A stretch of 64,000 nt of DNA, from positions 8,432,001-8,496,000 of the forward strand of contig CP053152.1 of NCBI GenBank assembly GCA_014607495.2, read 5' to 3'. The translations under genes and the position numbers were made by a program. The notes below the pieces were generated by a model, which was given only the letters and a program-made list of their open reading frames with translations, was not told where the DNA came from and ran no database searches. The DNA is from Carposina sasakii (lineage: Eukaryota; Arthropoda; Insecta; Lepidoptera; Carposinidae). Of the stretch, positions 13,201 through 25,200 are shown one piece after another (the stretch's first letter is position 1; the number at the start of each line of letters is the position of its first letter).

Positions 13201-16200
13201 GCAGCAGGCAAGCCACCTCCTGACCGCCTACTAGTAACTCTCTGAAAATTTTTAAAAGCTAAATCATGTACTCTTAAATGTCACACACAGTTTTAGGGTG
13301 AAGCAGATGCCATGATATACTTTCATGAAATCTAAGAAGGACTAGAGAGCGAAAGTTGTTGCTGATTTAGCAACAGCAGCCTATGAGCAGCCTAACGTAC
13401 ATAGGCAAAGAAAGCAAAAAAAAACTCTGTAGAGGTCGCGTCTAAACTGTAAAACAAAGACACGTAAAACAATGTGTCACTCAAACGGCATTTCACAGTG
13501 TGAGGAAGATCTGTCAAGGTTCGACTAGTGTAGCTTCTTTAGACTAAACTAGTACAACCTTAGATAGTCTATAAGTTTTTTAGCAGTACGACGATAAAGA
13601 TTGGCCTACAGCTTCACAAAGCATACGTACCTGAAGCTGGCGGCTTGTAGAGCTTGCTGCTGGTCGTGCGGCAGACTGGCCGCGATGACGTGGAACTGAT
13701 GCTCGCACAACACCTTCCACAGGCTCAGCATCTCGATGCCCAGCGCTGCGACACACAAAGCTTGGTTATAATTCATTCTAGCAACACTAGGCTAGTTACA
13801 AAGCTATGCACTAAACTCGACGACGAAAGTTGTCGAAAAAATGTTGTCGAAAGTTTCATCTGAATCAGTGAAATATATCCGTAGATAAACTATGTGTTTA
13901 TTACGACAACGTCAACTCCATATTAACTACCCACCTCTAAGTATAAAAAATAGCGATAACGTGTGTCAGCCGTACGTATGCAAAGCCACGCCCTCCTTAT
14001 GGTGCCGGCAGGTGACATGTCCTTCAAGACCGCAATATAAAGGGCACGGACCTAGGAAACCAAAGCTTACGCGATGGGTCTCTGCATGAAGGCGAGCTCT
14101 GACGTCACAGGGACTCACATATGAACAGTTTGAGCGCGTGCAGCTCGGCGCGCTCCTCGCAGTGCGGCGGCGCGATGGGTCTCTGCATGAAGGCGAGCTC
14201 TGACGTCACAGGGACTCACATATGAACAGTTTGAGCGCGTGCAGCTCGGCGCGCTCCTCGCAGTGCGGCGGCGCGATGGGTCTCTGCATGAAGGCGAGCA
14301 CGCGCTGCAGTCGCCCCGCCACATGCGCGCAGTCCGCGCCGCTCAGCGTACTGCTCATCTGATAGGACAGGCCACTTAGGACGTTACATCACGGCGTCTA
14401 GATATCGTCTAGAGCAGAGGTTTGCTAACTTATTTCATCTAACGCCCACTTGGAAAATCAGTAGCGCCCCCCTTTTTTATTTCACCTTAAAAATGTCAAT
14501 AGCCTATTAGTTGCACTATTTTTCCGACGCCCACGAGAGGGCGTTATCGCCCACTTTGGGAAGGACTGGTCTAGAGAATAGACACGCATAGACGAAGAGG
14601 TAGCTGCATGTTTAGTAACCATTGCAAGTATGCTGACTGTCTTTTACTAGACGTATGGAACTAGGCATCTCATTTCCTCATTACAACAAATCCTTTAACA
14701 GCTACCAAAAATAGAGATAAATGATGATGAAAAAAATTATGAAAATGTAAAAGAAAATCTTTTACCTCTGTTATTTATATTTTTTGTGTGTGTGCAATAA
14801 ATAATATGAATAAGAAAATAATACTCACAAATTCCTTATTATCAGGCGTCAAACTATTGGAAACACATCTCAAATTCCAAATAGGCATCAAAATTTTGCC
14901 AACATAAATGTACAGTCCATTATGTTTTGCACTGAACTCTGTCTGCATGGGGAAGTTGGGGTCTCTCTGTTGTTGCGTTTGGTTTCCCATGAAGGACTGA
15001 TTGAAGGAGTTTTGGTTAATTGTATTCTGTTGGAAGGGTGACTGTGGCATCATGGATGGGGCAGACCCGGGGAAAGACTGGTTAAATTGCCCCTGCTGGT
15101 AGGATTGTCCCTGTTGGTACGATTGATTCAACTTCCCCTGCTGCATTTGACCTTGCGGCCCCCTCATTGTCATTGGCGTTGACATTTGACGCGGTGAGAA
15201 CTTTGGAGATGCTGGAAAGAGTTTACTTTGAAGCGAAAAGGAATACAATATACCTACAGCACTTCAAACACCTCTGGTCGCAGTATAGCAATGGAATCAT
15301 ATTCACATACCTACAAGATGGCAAAAAGTTGAAAGAAAATGGCAGCGAAATACTTCAGTTAAATGTAAATAAACTATGTTAAAAAAGTTCTATATTTTCC
15401 TAAAAACTTAAAAAAAACTATTTTCCCAACCTGTTACTTCAAATGCATATGTAAGAGCTTGCGTACCTAGAGTGGAGGGCGGCAGCGAGGCGTGTGCCTG
15501 CGCCTGCGCCGGCGGCGGCTGGCTGCCGTGTATGAAGAAGGCGCGCGTGGCCCACTCGCGCACCGCCACGTCCGCGTCCTCGCACGCCAGCTGCAGCGCG
15601 CATGCGCACGCGTGCGCCGTGCTGAACATCTGCGAACACAGGGATACAAGTTAAACTGGATACTTTTAGAAGTAGACATTCGAATGCATACAATAGGGGT
15701 ACACACAAGCCACTATCATATCAAAAATGAACGGTTGAAAGGCAGACAGAAGGGGATAGGCGTGCAAACTTTAAAAAGATAAGTTAGGTTAGGTTAGGTT
15801 CGTTTTGTAACCTTGCCCGCCTTGTCGGGGCGGGGAGGCTTAGTAACCGTGGACTGGTCACCCACGGTGAAGCTAAGAGGCAACCAGGACCGGCCTGTTT
15901 GGGGCGCCGGCTGGCCCGAGGAGGGCGCTCCCAGCGGGCTGAACAAGTCCGCTGCGGACGCGCGTGGAGGTGGGGTATTACGGTGCGCCACTCTCCCTAC
16001 CCCCTGCGAGCTGGCGGGGCCGTTCGGTCGAAACGGCACTGGTGGGGCCGCAGAGGAAGAGACATTTCGGTATTGCGGTGCGCCGCTTGCTGTATCCTCT
16101 ACGGCCGAGATGTGGTCGGTGGCAGAACCACAGACCTGATCTGCCAACGGGTACCAGTTATCTGGTATCCATGGCCTACCAGTAGCAGAGTCGGGGGGAG

Positions 16201-19200
16201 TCTGCTGCATTACTAGTGGAGGACCTTACCATCTGGTGCGCCCATCGTGGAGGGCCTTCGGGCTTTCGCGATGGAGCCGCCGGCAGGGTCGCGGATGTGT
16301 GCGAAAGCGTTCCCGTAACCCCGTCACAAGGCGGCGAGAAGGAAGATGGGGGGGTTTTTAGTGGGTATACCGTGGGTCTCATTAGCCTATACGGGAGTCG
16401 CATAACCACTCGGGTACCCCCTGCGCCCGGGTGGTATGCGTAATGCATTTTCCACCCTGAAAAAAAAAGTTCGCACTGTAACCTGCATGCGCGCTCTGCA
16501 CCCTCTCAACATTCTCTCACCAGTAAGTTCTATACCACGTTCATGCTCCCTACAAGGTGGCAGGCCTTTCTGTTCCAACTGAACGCGCCGATGCCTGGGT
16601 GATTATAATGTTTACATAACGTAGGAGACTGGAACGTGAGTTGCTGCCGCATACCGAGGATACCGGGGGTCCCATACCGTATAATGGTCTACATGGTACC
16701 TGGAACAGGTCAGCGACGGGCTGCGCGTCGGGCCCGTCTCGCCGCGACACACGCTACCTGGAACAGGTCAGCGACGAGCTGCCCGTCGGGCCCGCCTCGC
16801 CGCGACACACGCTATCTGGAACAGGTCAGCGACGGGCTGCCCGTCGGGCCCGCCTCGCCGCGACACACGCTATCTGGAACAGGTCAGCGACGGGCTGCCC
16901 GTCGGGCCCGCCTCGCCGCGACACACGCTACCTGGAACAGGTCGGCGACGAGCTGCCCGTCGGGCCCGCCTCGCCGCGACACACGCTACCTGGAACAGGT
17001 CAGCGACGGGCTGCCCGTCGGGCCCGCCTCGCCGTGACACACGCTACCTGGAACAGGTCAGCGACGGAGCTGCCCGTCGGGCCCGCCTCGCCGCGACACA
17101 CGCTACCTGGAACAGGTCAGCGACGGGCTGCCCGTCGGGCCCGCCTCGCCGCGACACACGCTACCTGGAACAGGTCGGCGACGGCTGCCCGTCGGGCCCG
17201 CCTCGCCGCGACACACGCTACCTGGAACAGGTCAGCGACGGGCTGCCCGTCGGGCCCGCCTCGCCGCGACACACGCTACCTGGAACAGGTCAGCGACGGG
17301 CTGCCCGTCGGGCCCGCCTCGCCGCGACACACGCTACCTGGAACAGGTCAGTAGCCACCGACGGGCTGCCCGTCGGGCCCTTTGTGCCTCGCCGCGACAC
17401 ACGCTACCTGGAACAGGTCGGCGACGGGCTGCGCGTCGGGCCCGCGGCAATCGAATTCGCAGCACTCTGAAAATAATTCAGTCAGCATTATTATAGCACT
17501 GTAAAATTGCAGTATTTGCGTCGGGCGCCGCCCCCGCCACCAGCACGGCCGCGCCTGCGCCGCTCACTACCAATGTTTATGCTCATTTTCACTAACACCA
17601 CACACCCAGTATAGAATAAGTTTTATTATAGCGCGACACGCTCAGTGAAACACTCGAAATGTCTGCAAAAAATCACAGTATGTGCTGGATCTTTGTGTCT
17701 CTGAAGTTCGTGTGAAACCCGTCTCAATAGTAGATATTAAAGTATGTTATGTCGAGTCCCTTTTTTTTTAAATATCCCTGTGCACTGTGCTCGATTTCGA
17801 AACTAAAATTATTTGTATGGAGTTAATGCACAGATAATGTAGTCATACGCAAAATACCCTTCAAAATAACTATTTGGTGAACGCATTTTTGACGTGAGAA
17901 ATAAGAGCATGTTGCTGCTGTTACTAAGTTGCGAAATACCTAATTTTATGTTACCTTTTTTACACGACAAGGCAGACGACAGATGCGAAGAATTATTGGA
18001 CGGGAGAGCCGTCAACGCCCACGCTGGCCCATCCAGGGGCAAGACTGTGTGAGCCTCGCTGAACCCAGGGCTTGGGATGACTCGGGAGAGGCACCAGAGG
18101 GTTTCCGCCTCGCTGCCCCCAGCCGAACATATCATAAGGAGAGCACCTGTATGCAAAGCGTATTTTAGCAACATGTAAAATATTGCGAAGAGAGAATTTC
18201 TATAGTTTTTATTATTTCCCGAGAAGCGCTAATTTATTCCCATAAAAAAGGTTACCCATATTGCTCTTTAAAATATCCTTCCTAATACATAAAATATTAT
18301 AAATATGTTTTAAGAAATGAATTTTTTTTTCACCCGAGTGGGACTCGAACCCACGACCTAAAATAAATAAAATATTAAAAATGCAAAAGTAACTCTGTCT
18401 GTTGGTATCGCTCTCAGGCCAAAGCTACTAAACCGATTTAACACATTCAGTGCCGGCGACTACATATTTGCGTCTTTTAGATTTTCTAGACGTGCCGGCA
18501 ACACTTATTTGAATCCTCGCTCTAGGCTTTGATCTGATGTCGGCACCCTTAGAACGTCTGCCAGCAGCGAATGTGTTAAATGAAATTTGGTACACAGATG
18601 TCTAGAGCACTATGATTTATTACATCAGTAGATAGGTTACGTTCATAGTAAGTTGCGTTAAAAATTTACAAACCACGCGATGCGATTCGATAGCTACAAT
18701 ATTTTATTAAGATAACTATTAAAATGTAGTAATGAGTGACAAAGAAAGATACAGTTAGCATGAGCGCAAAAGAGATAGCAATACTTTATAAGCAACCGCG
18801 CTGAAGTGCACAGCACTCTTGTTACATGGAAGTGGTAGCCGCGTCATTGTCATATCATATCCCAGGTAGCAATATGTTACCAACTAGACATCAAAAAGAC
18901 GACCAAAAAAAGTTTAGGATAACTTTTTAATCGTCCAAGAAGTTATCTCATGAACAGCAAATAGGCGACAAATGTCCGCTTTTTTGTTAACCTATGCGTG
19001 TCTAAATGTTGGCTATAAGCTATCTTATAATGAATACCAATATGCCAGCATAAAGTTAACCTATATCAGCTGCCAATATGATAACGTGAAGTTATCCAAT
19101 TGCATAGCCAGAAGATGACGTTGTAAGGGCATACTATTTACTGATAATGTTAACAAGCCGGCAACTTAAAGGCAACAACGAATGGCATCCTTAAGATATC

Positions 19201-22200
19201 TCATTTATAGATATGGGACAGGCGTGCGACAATGAAGCGTGCTAACTGAAATATAGATGTTAGATGAAATAATTTGATTGTTAATATATAAATTATATGT
19301 TAACAATCAAATTATTTCATCTATCATCTATATTTCAGCTAGCATACTTCAAAAATAATGTTTTCTTTTCGTAGAATATATATCGAGGAATACTTTTTCT
19401 TTAATCAACAAATAAATAGAAAAAATTATGAAAAAATTTAAAGAGAGCACGGCAAATTCCTTGGAACATCGTTTTACAGCCGTCTGTTGGCTATTGCTGT
19501 GGCGCATTTGATTCGATCGCCTCCTCGACGAAGCCAGTCCGCTATTTTATGCTCCACCTCTTTAATCGTGCAGCCTTCGAAGCGATCACGAATAATCTCT
19601 GTAAAATATTAAACAAAGATATTTCAATACAAAATATATGCAAAAATATTATAATAGAAATTCAATGCCCATGTCAAATCTAAGTTACGAGGATTTCACA
19701 GATGGTTATGTGATGTGACGGTTATAAAAAAATACAAATTCACACTTACTTATTGTCGTTCCACAATATGTTAATTTTGCGACGTATCACTATGATTTGC
19801 ACTATATTTTATTGGGAGTAAAACTTCCTGTGTTACGTTTTCGCTGGTTTTCGCCGATTCTTGCTGACATTCCATAACCTTAAAAAGCCCGCGAAAGATA
19901 TCTATTGGATAACTGTTTTACCGATAATTTTGGTTAACCATTATCTGTTGACTTTTAGATGTCTTTATAACGTCATCTATATGCCATGTAGAAATGTCAT
20001 CATAAAGATGGCATTTCTACAAGTATTAAACTTGATACTTGGTTGACATTAAAAAGTCATCTTTTCGGTATCTAAAAAAAGCCATCTGTTCCACAAATGT
20101 GAGAGTCTAACATTTCGACAACTACTAGACTTATCGTTTTGGGAACATTAAAAACCCACCTTTCAGATAACCGTACAATTGTTGAAATTTCAAAGCTGTC
20201 ATATAGTCATCTTTAAGATATGTCCGAAAGACAACCTGATCATGGCAACTTAAAGATGCCGATTGGTCATATATTATGAAAACTGAAAGATGGCCGTAAT
20301 GTTGACAGCTAATATGTAAGATATTATGATTTAAATCTATACATATAATAAAAATGTAACAGATCGCTGTCTGTACATGGAAGATATATGAGAAAAAAAT
20401 TATTATTAATATCAACGCAATAGTACCCAAAAGAATTATTTTTTGAATTTTTGTCTGTTTGTCGGTTTGTCTGTGCGTTTGTGCACGATAATCTAGAAAC
20501 GGCTGAACCGATTTCGATGTAGTTTTCAGGAATATATTGTGACAAGTCCCACTTAACATTTAGGCGACATTTTATCCCGGGAAAATATTTTCATCCCGGA
20601 TAATTTCGACATTTTGTTTTTCTGTAGTCCACGTGGACGGAGTCGCGGGCGTCCACTAGTAATAAATAAATATAAGTTACCAGTGAAATGTAATTCCTAA
20701 GCTTTTATTACACATTTTAAAATAAATTTTACATCTCGTATGACACACGGAGGCATATTTTATTTAATTAACTTCTTTGAAACTCAAACATAAGCACGTC
20801 TATGGTCATGAAGAGCTTGGCATATTTTATTTTATTAACTTCTTTGAAACTCAAACATAAGCACGTCTATGGTCATGAAGAGCTTGGCGCATACTTAATA
20901 AATAGGGGACAAAGCTCATATATTTAAAGATCAAAAACGTGTTCGAGAAGGCTACTCTGAAGAAAATAAAAACTCATTGCTAGAGCATAAAAAACTACTT
21001 TTCATACTGGATAATTTTGACTTTTGTTGCTTTTTCTGCAGGCGGAAGAGTCGCGGACGGAGTCATCCCATATTGTGCACTTTAAACCCACCCTATAAAA
21101 TTGGAAATTTGAATACACTAACTACAGGTCCTCAGTAAACTCACACTAACAAACAAATCCACTCACCGTTATCGTAGACAGCACTATGCACCTGTTTAGG
21201 TTTCAGCACCGCCGCGTTGGGAGTGAACCCGGGCGGCAGGCGCACGTGCAATAGTGTCAGGTACGATGGACGTTGCGGCCCGCTCGCATTCACACTAGGA
21301 CAAACATAACAAGTTAGTTTTACACGTTAGTAAAACTATGGTTTCCGCTAGTTTTGCCCCCATGTTTCACACTACAACCTATGCTGAAGCAAAGACAAAC
21401 AGCTAACAATAAGTACCTGTAAATATAGAGATTTTTTTAATACAGGGGATGTTGTTACAAAATGCTCACAATGATTATTTACATATCCATATAAGTACTA
21501 CCTATACTGCCTATACATATGTTAGGTTAGGTAAGCTACTGCAGTCAACAGGTCAACACTCAACTTTATAATATCTGCATGTAATAGAATCTCTAAGTAA
21601 TTATAACTTACTCCCCACTGCCAGTACTGAAATACAATCTTGCACCAGTTTGTGTGACAGCAACCAGGTTAAGATGCTCCGACTCTGTTGCATCCACAGC
21701 TGATATAGACACTACTGGCTTAAAGTTGTTTGCTTCTAAGGTTCTGAAACACAATTATTAAATAAAATAAGTATAATTTTGTACCAAAAAACCACCATAG
21801 TTGATATTCTTTGAGTGCATGATGTGCAACAGCAAAATATTTATATTTCATTTTGGGTATGGGCAGAAACAGACAAACTAAAATAATGGTAACAGGTCAA
21901 GAACTTTATAAGATTTAAGTTTACTCTTAAAGGTTACTAGAGTAACTCTTACTTGACAATTTCTACAGCAGAAGACACAATTCTTCCTTGAGTTAATCGC
22001 ACAGTTCTAGTCAAACTTTCCCCATCTGGACCTAAATCATACACTTCTATGCATCCTTTCTCACTCAAAGTGTAGAGTATGTGGCGGGAGTTATCCACTT
22101 CTATCTTTACTATGGAGTCTTCATCATACAAAGCAGCATTTAAAAATGAGGGTACCAGAAACGATAAGGCACTTGTTGAATGATTTATCTTCTTACAGTG

Positions 22201-25200
22201 TTTACCAAACCATCCAAGCTGAGCCTGTAAACAAAATCTTTTAAAGAAAATTGTCACATTCAAAATTAACTGCTGTAAACAATGAAAAGTGAAATATTTA
22301 CCTGATATGTAATTTCATAAAGGCAGCCATCTTTGCCTCCCATAAAGATTCGTCCTTTGGCTGTAGATTTAACTGTCATCATAGCTACACCATCAGTAGG
22401 TAACACAAACACTGGCTCTGGGACTAAATGAATCTCTTCAAACTCTCCTGGGCCATCATTTTTACTTGATGAAAAAGTTACCCCTAAAATAATTTGTATA
22501 TATTAGTTAGCATAACACCAATATCACACTCCAAACAAAGATATCAGTAAACCTTACCTAAGACCACAATTTCAACTGTAGTGGTAAGAACTAAGAGGTA
22601 TTTTACAAAACTTTGGAAAACATCAGGTTTTGGCTTCACAAGACCCACACTCACTATGGTTTCACCTAAACCATCAAAGTAGGCAACATCACTGCCATGC
22701 TCAAATGCCCACACATATATATTACTATCTATTGCTAGCCATACTCTGCTTATTTCTGGAAACACTCCCATCAAACAATGACATTGCATATCTGTAGATA
22801 AATTGTATTTAGGAAGAATATTGTAATGTGTTAAATGCTAATGATGGTTTCTCACTTAACAAAGTTCAGTGATTGACAAAGTAAAAACATATTATCTATA
22901 CATATAATAAAAATGTAATGGATCGCTGTCTGTGCATGGAAGATATATAGGTATAAGAAAAAATATTATAGAAATACCTTTATCTACGCAATAGTACCCA
23001 AAACAATGATTTTTGGAATTTTTGTCTGTTTGTCGGTTTGTCTGTGCGTTTGTGCACGCTAATCTCAGAAACGGCTGAACCGATTTCGATGCAGTTTTCA
23101 GGAATATATTGTGACAGGTCCCACTTAACATATAGGCTACTTTTTATCCCGGGAAAATGTTTTTATCCAGGATAATTTAGATATTTTGTTTTTTTTCTGT
23201 AGTCCACGCGGACGGAGTCACGGGCGTAAACTAGTGTATTATAAAGCTGCAAAGGAAGGCTAGTTTAATTTTTAAGAAACTAAATAGTATATATCTATCT
23301 ATTATATCAATTTCTATATTATATCAAATGGGCATGTGGAGAGGATGAGTGAAAGTAGACTGACAAAGAAAGTGTACAACGGAAGAGTGGATGGAAGGGT
23401 TGGAAGGGGAAGACCTCGCCGGACTTTCACCGATCAAATTGGTGAAATTCTAAAGAAAGGTCAGGTCAAGAGTACCCTAAACCGACGAGCGTGCATAAAT
23501 AATATCATGAAAGTAGTTGAAGCGAAAGAGGTGTCAGAATCGTAGCAAATGGAGATCCGTGATCTCTGCCTACCCCTCCGGGAAAGAGGCGTGATTATTA
23601 TGTATGTATGTATGTATTATATCAATTTCGACGGCCGATTGGTCTAGCAGGTAGTGACTGCCTGCGATGCCATAGGTCCTGGGTTCGAATCCCGGTAGGT
23701 GCAAACGTTGATATGATAAATATTGATGTTTGTTTCCGAGTCATGCATGTTTTTATTAGTGATCATTAAAAATGTATATCCGCGGATACGGATCTGAATA
23801 CGGATATTTGGTATCAATATCCGAGGATATGGATACGGATCTTAACTTTCTTACGCAGTCGGTGTCGGTGCGCGCGACAAATACTTCATTACAAAAATCA
23901 CTTAATTCAAATAAAAATATTACGGACCCGCGAGGACTGCATAAAAAACAATATGTCGAAATTATCTGGGATAAAAAGTATCCTATGTTCGTCTCTTGGT
24001 GCTAAACTATCTCCGCCAAATCGGTTCAGCCGTTCTTGATTTATAAATAGTGTAACTAACACAACTTTCCTATTTTTATTTTTAGCTTCCTACCTTGAAA
24101 ATTGCGAAGTCCCATATAATTTTTTTAAGGTTTTAAGGGATTGGGGGCAAATTTCCAAAACAAATAATGTACAATTTTTTTGTTTTTGTCCTTTCAACTA
24201 TCTCAATGTCAATTAATCGCTCCGTTTTTGCTCCCAGAAAGACGGACAAACATACACAAGCATACACTTTCCCATTTATAATATTAGTATGGATTGATAC
24301 GGTAACTAATTTCTGATAAGTTTGCAACATAAAGGAGCCAAATATTGATTTTAGGAAATAAAAAAGATATCTGGATTGAATTTAATAGTTTTTTATTGCT
24401 ACCAAATCACCTATTTAAGAATTTCATCTATAAATATAAAATTAATAAGGTAAATAGATCCGTAAAAGATCCGCCAAAAAAGTAACAGACACGGATACAG
24501 ATCTTTACTCTGCCTCGAATATCAGCGGATACGGATCTCCTGCACATCACTAGTTTACTAGTATACTTATCTATGTAGTAATATACCAATGCTTGGTACC
24601 CACAACACAAGACCTTAGGGATCTTAGTGTGGGACTAGGTTAATGTGCTGTATAGTGTGTGAATATTTATCTTATAAAGGCAGGCCTACAGCTTACATTT
24701 CAGTAATCAATAAAATCACTGTTTGAGTACATACTTATTATTATATTCTATTTTGTACAAAAGCTTTATACAAGTTATGTACAAATCTTATTCATTCAAC
24801 ATAGATTAACACATTCACTGCCACTGTATTTGTCTTTCCTTGATTTTCTAAAGGTGCCACTAATACTTATTTGTGTTTCTGACACGAGGTGCAGAACTAA
24901 TGTCAGCAATCAGTATGCTAAGTAAATCGGCCAGCAGATGAATAAAATATTTTAAGCTTCTAAATTTATAATATATACTTACTAGTTATTTCTATTACTA
25001 CTATTTCTATTATTACTAGTAGAATGCAATTCTAATTTGTAATTGAAAAGGATACGGGCAAAGTGTTCCATAATCTCAGGTGGCAATGGAACTTTGTTCT
25101 GTATCTTCAGCTGGGATATGTTTGGGTGATTGAGGAGTGCAGCCAGGTTTCTGTAGTCTCCTGCATTTAGTCCACTGCATGTTGGACTTCTCTGAGCTGC

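Noticed and set aside
15794..16448. Overlapping open frames of 60-138 codons in the GC-rich block
   Set aside because: No reverse transcriptase or other motif, and frames exist on both strands; best treated as a retroelement fragment.
16636..17354. Long open frames (133 and 237 codons) reading repeated [20 protein letters not shown]
   Set aside because: They are by-products of a 59-bp GC-rich tandem repeat derived from the antisense of a Nup155 exon end; all frames stay open for the same reason.
16697..17440. CRISPR-like regular repeat
   Set aside because: Units are contiguous without unique spacers, and the setting is an insect intron.
20131..20559. 142-codon minus-strand open frame
   Set aside because: Lies across a Helitron-like element; the same peptide recurs at 22892-23131 because the element is repeated.
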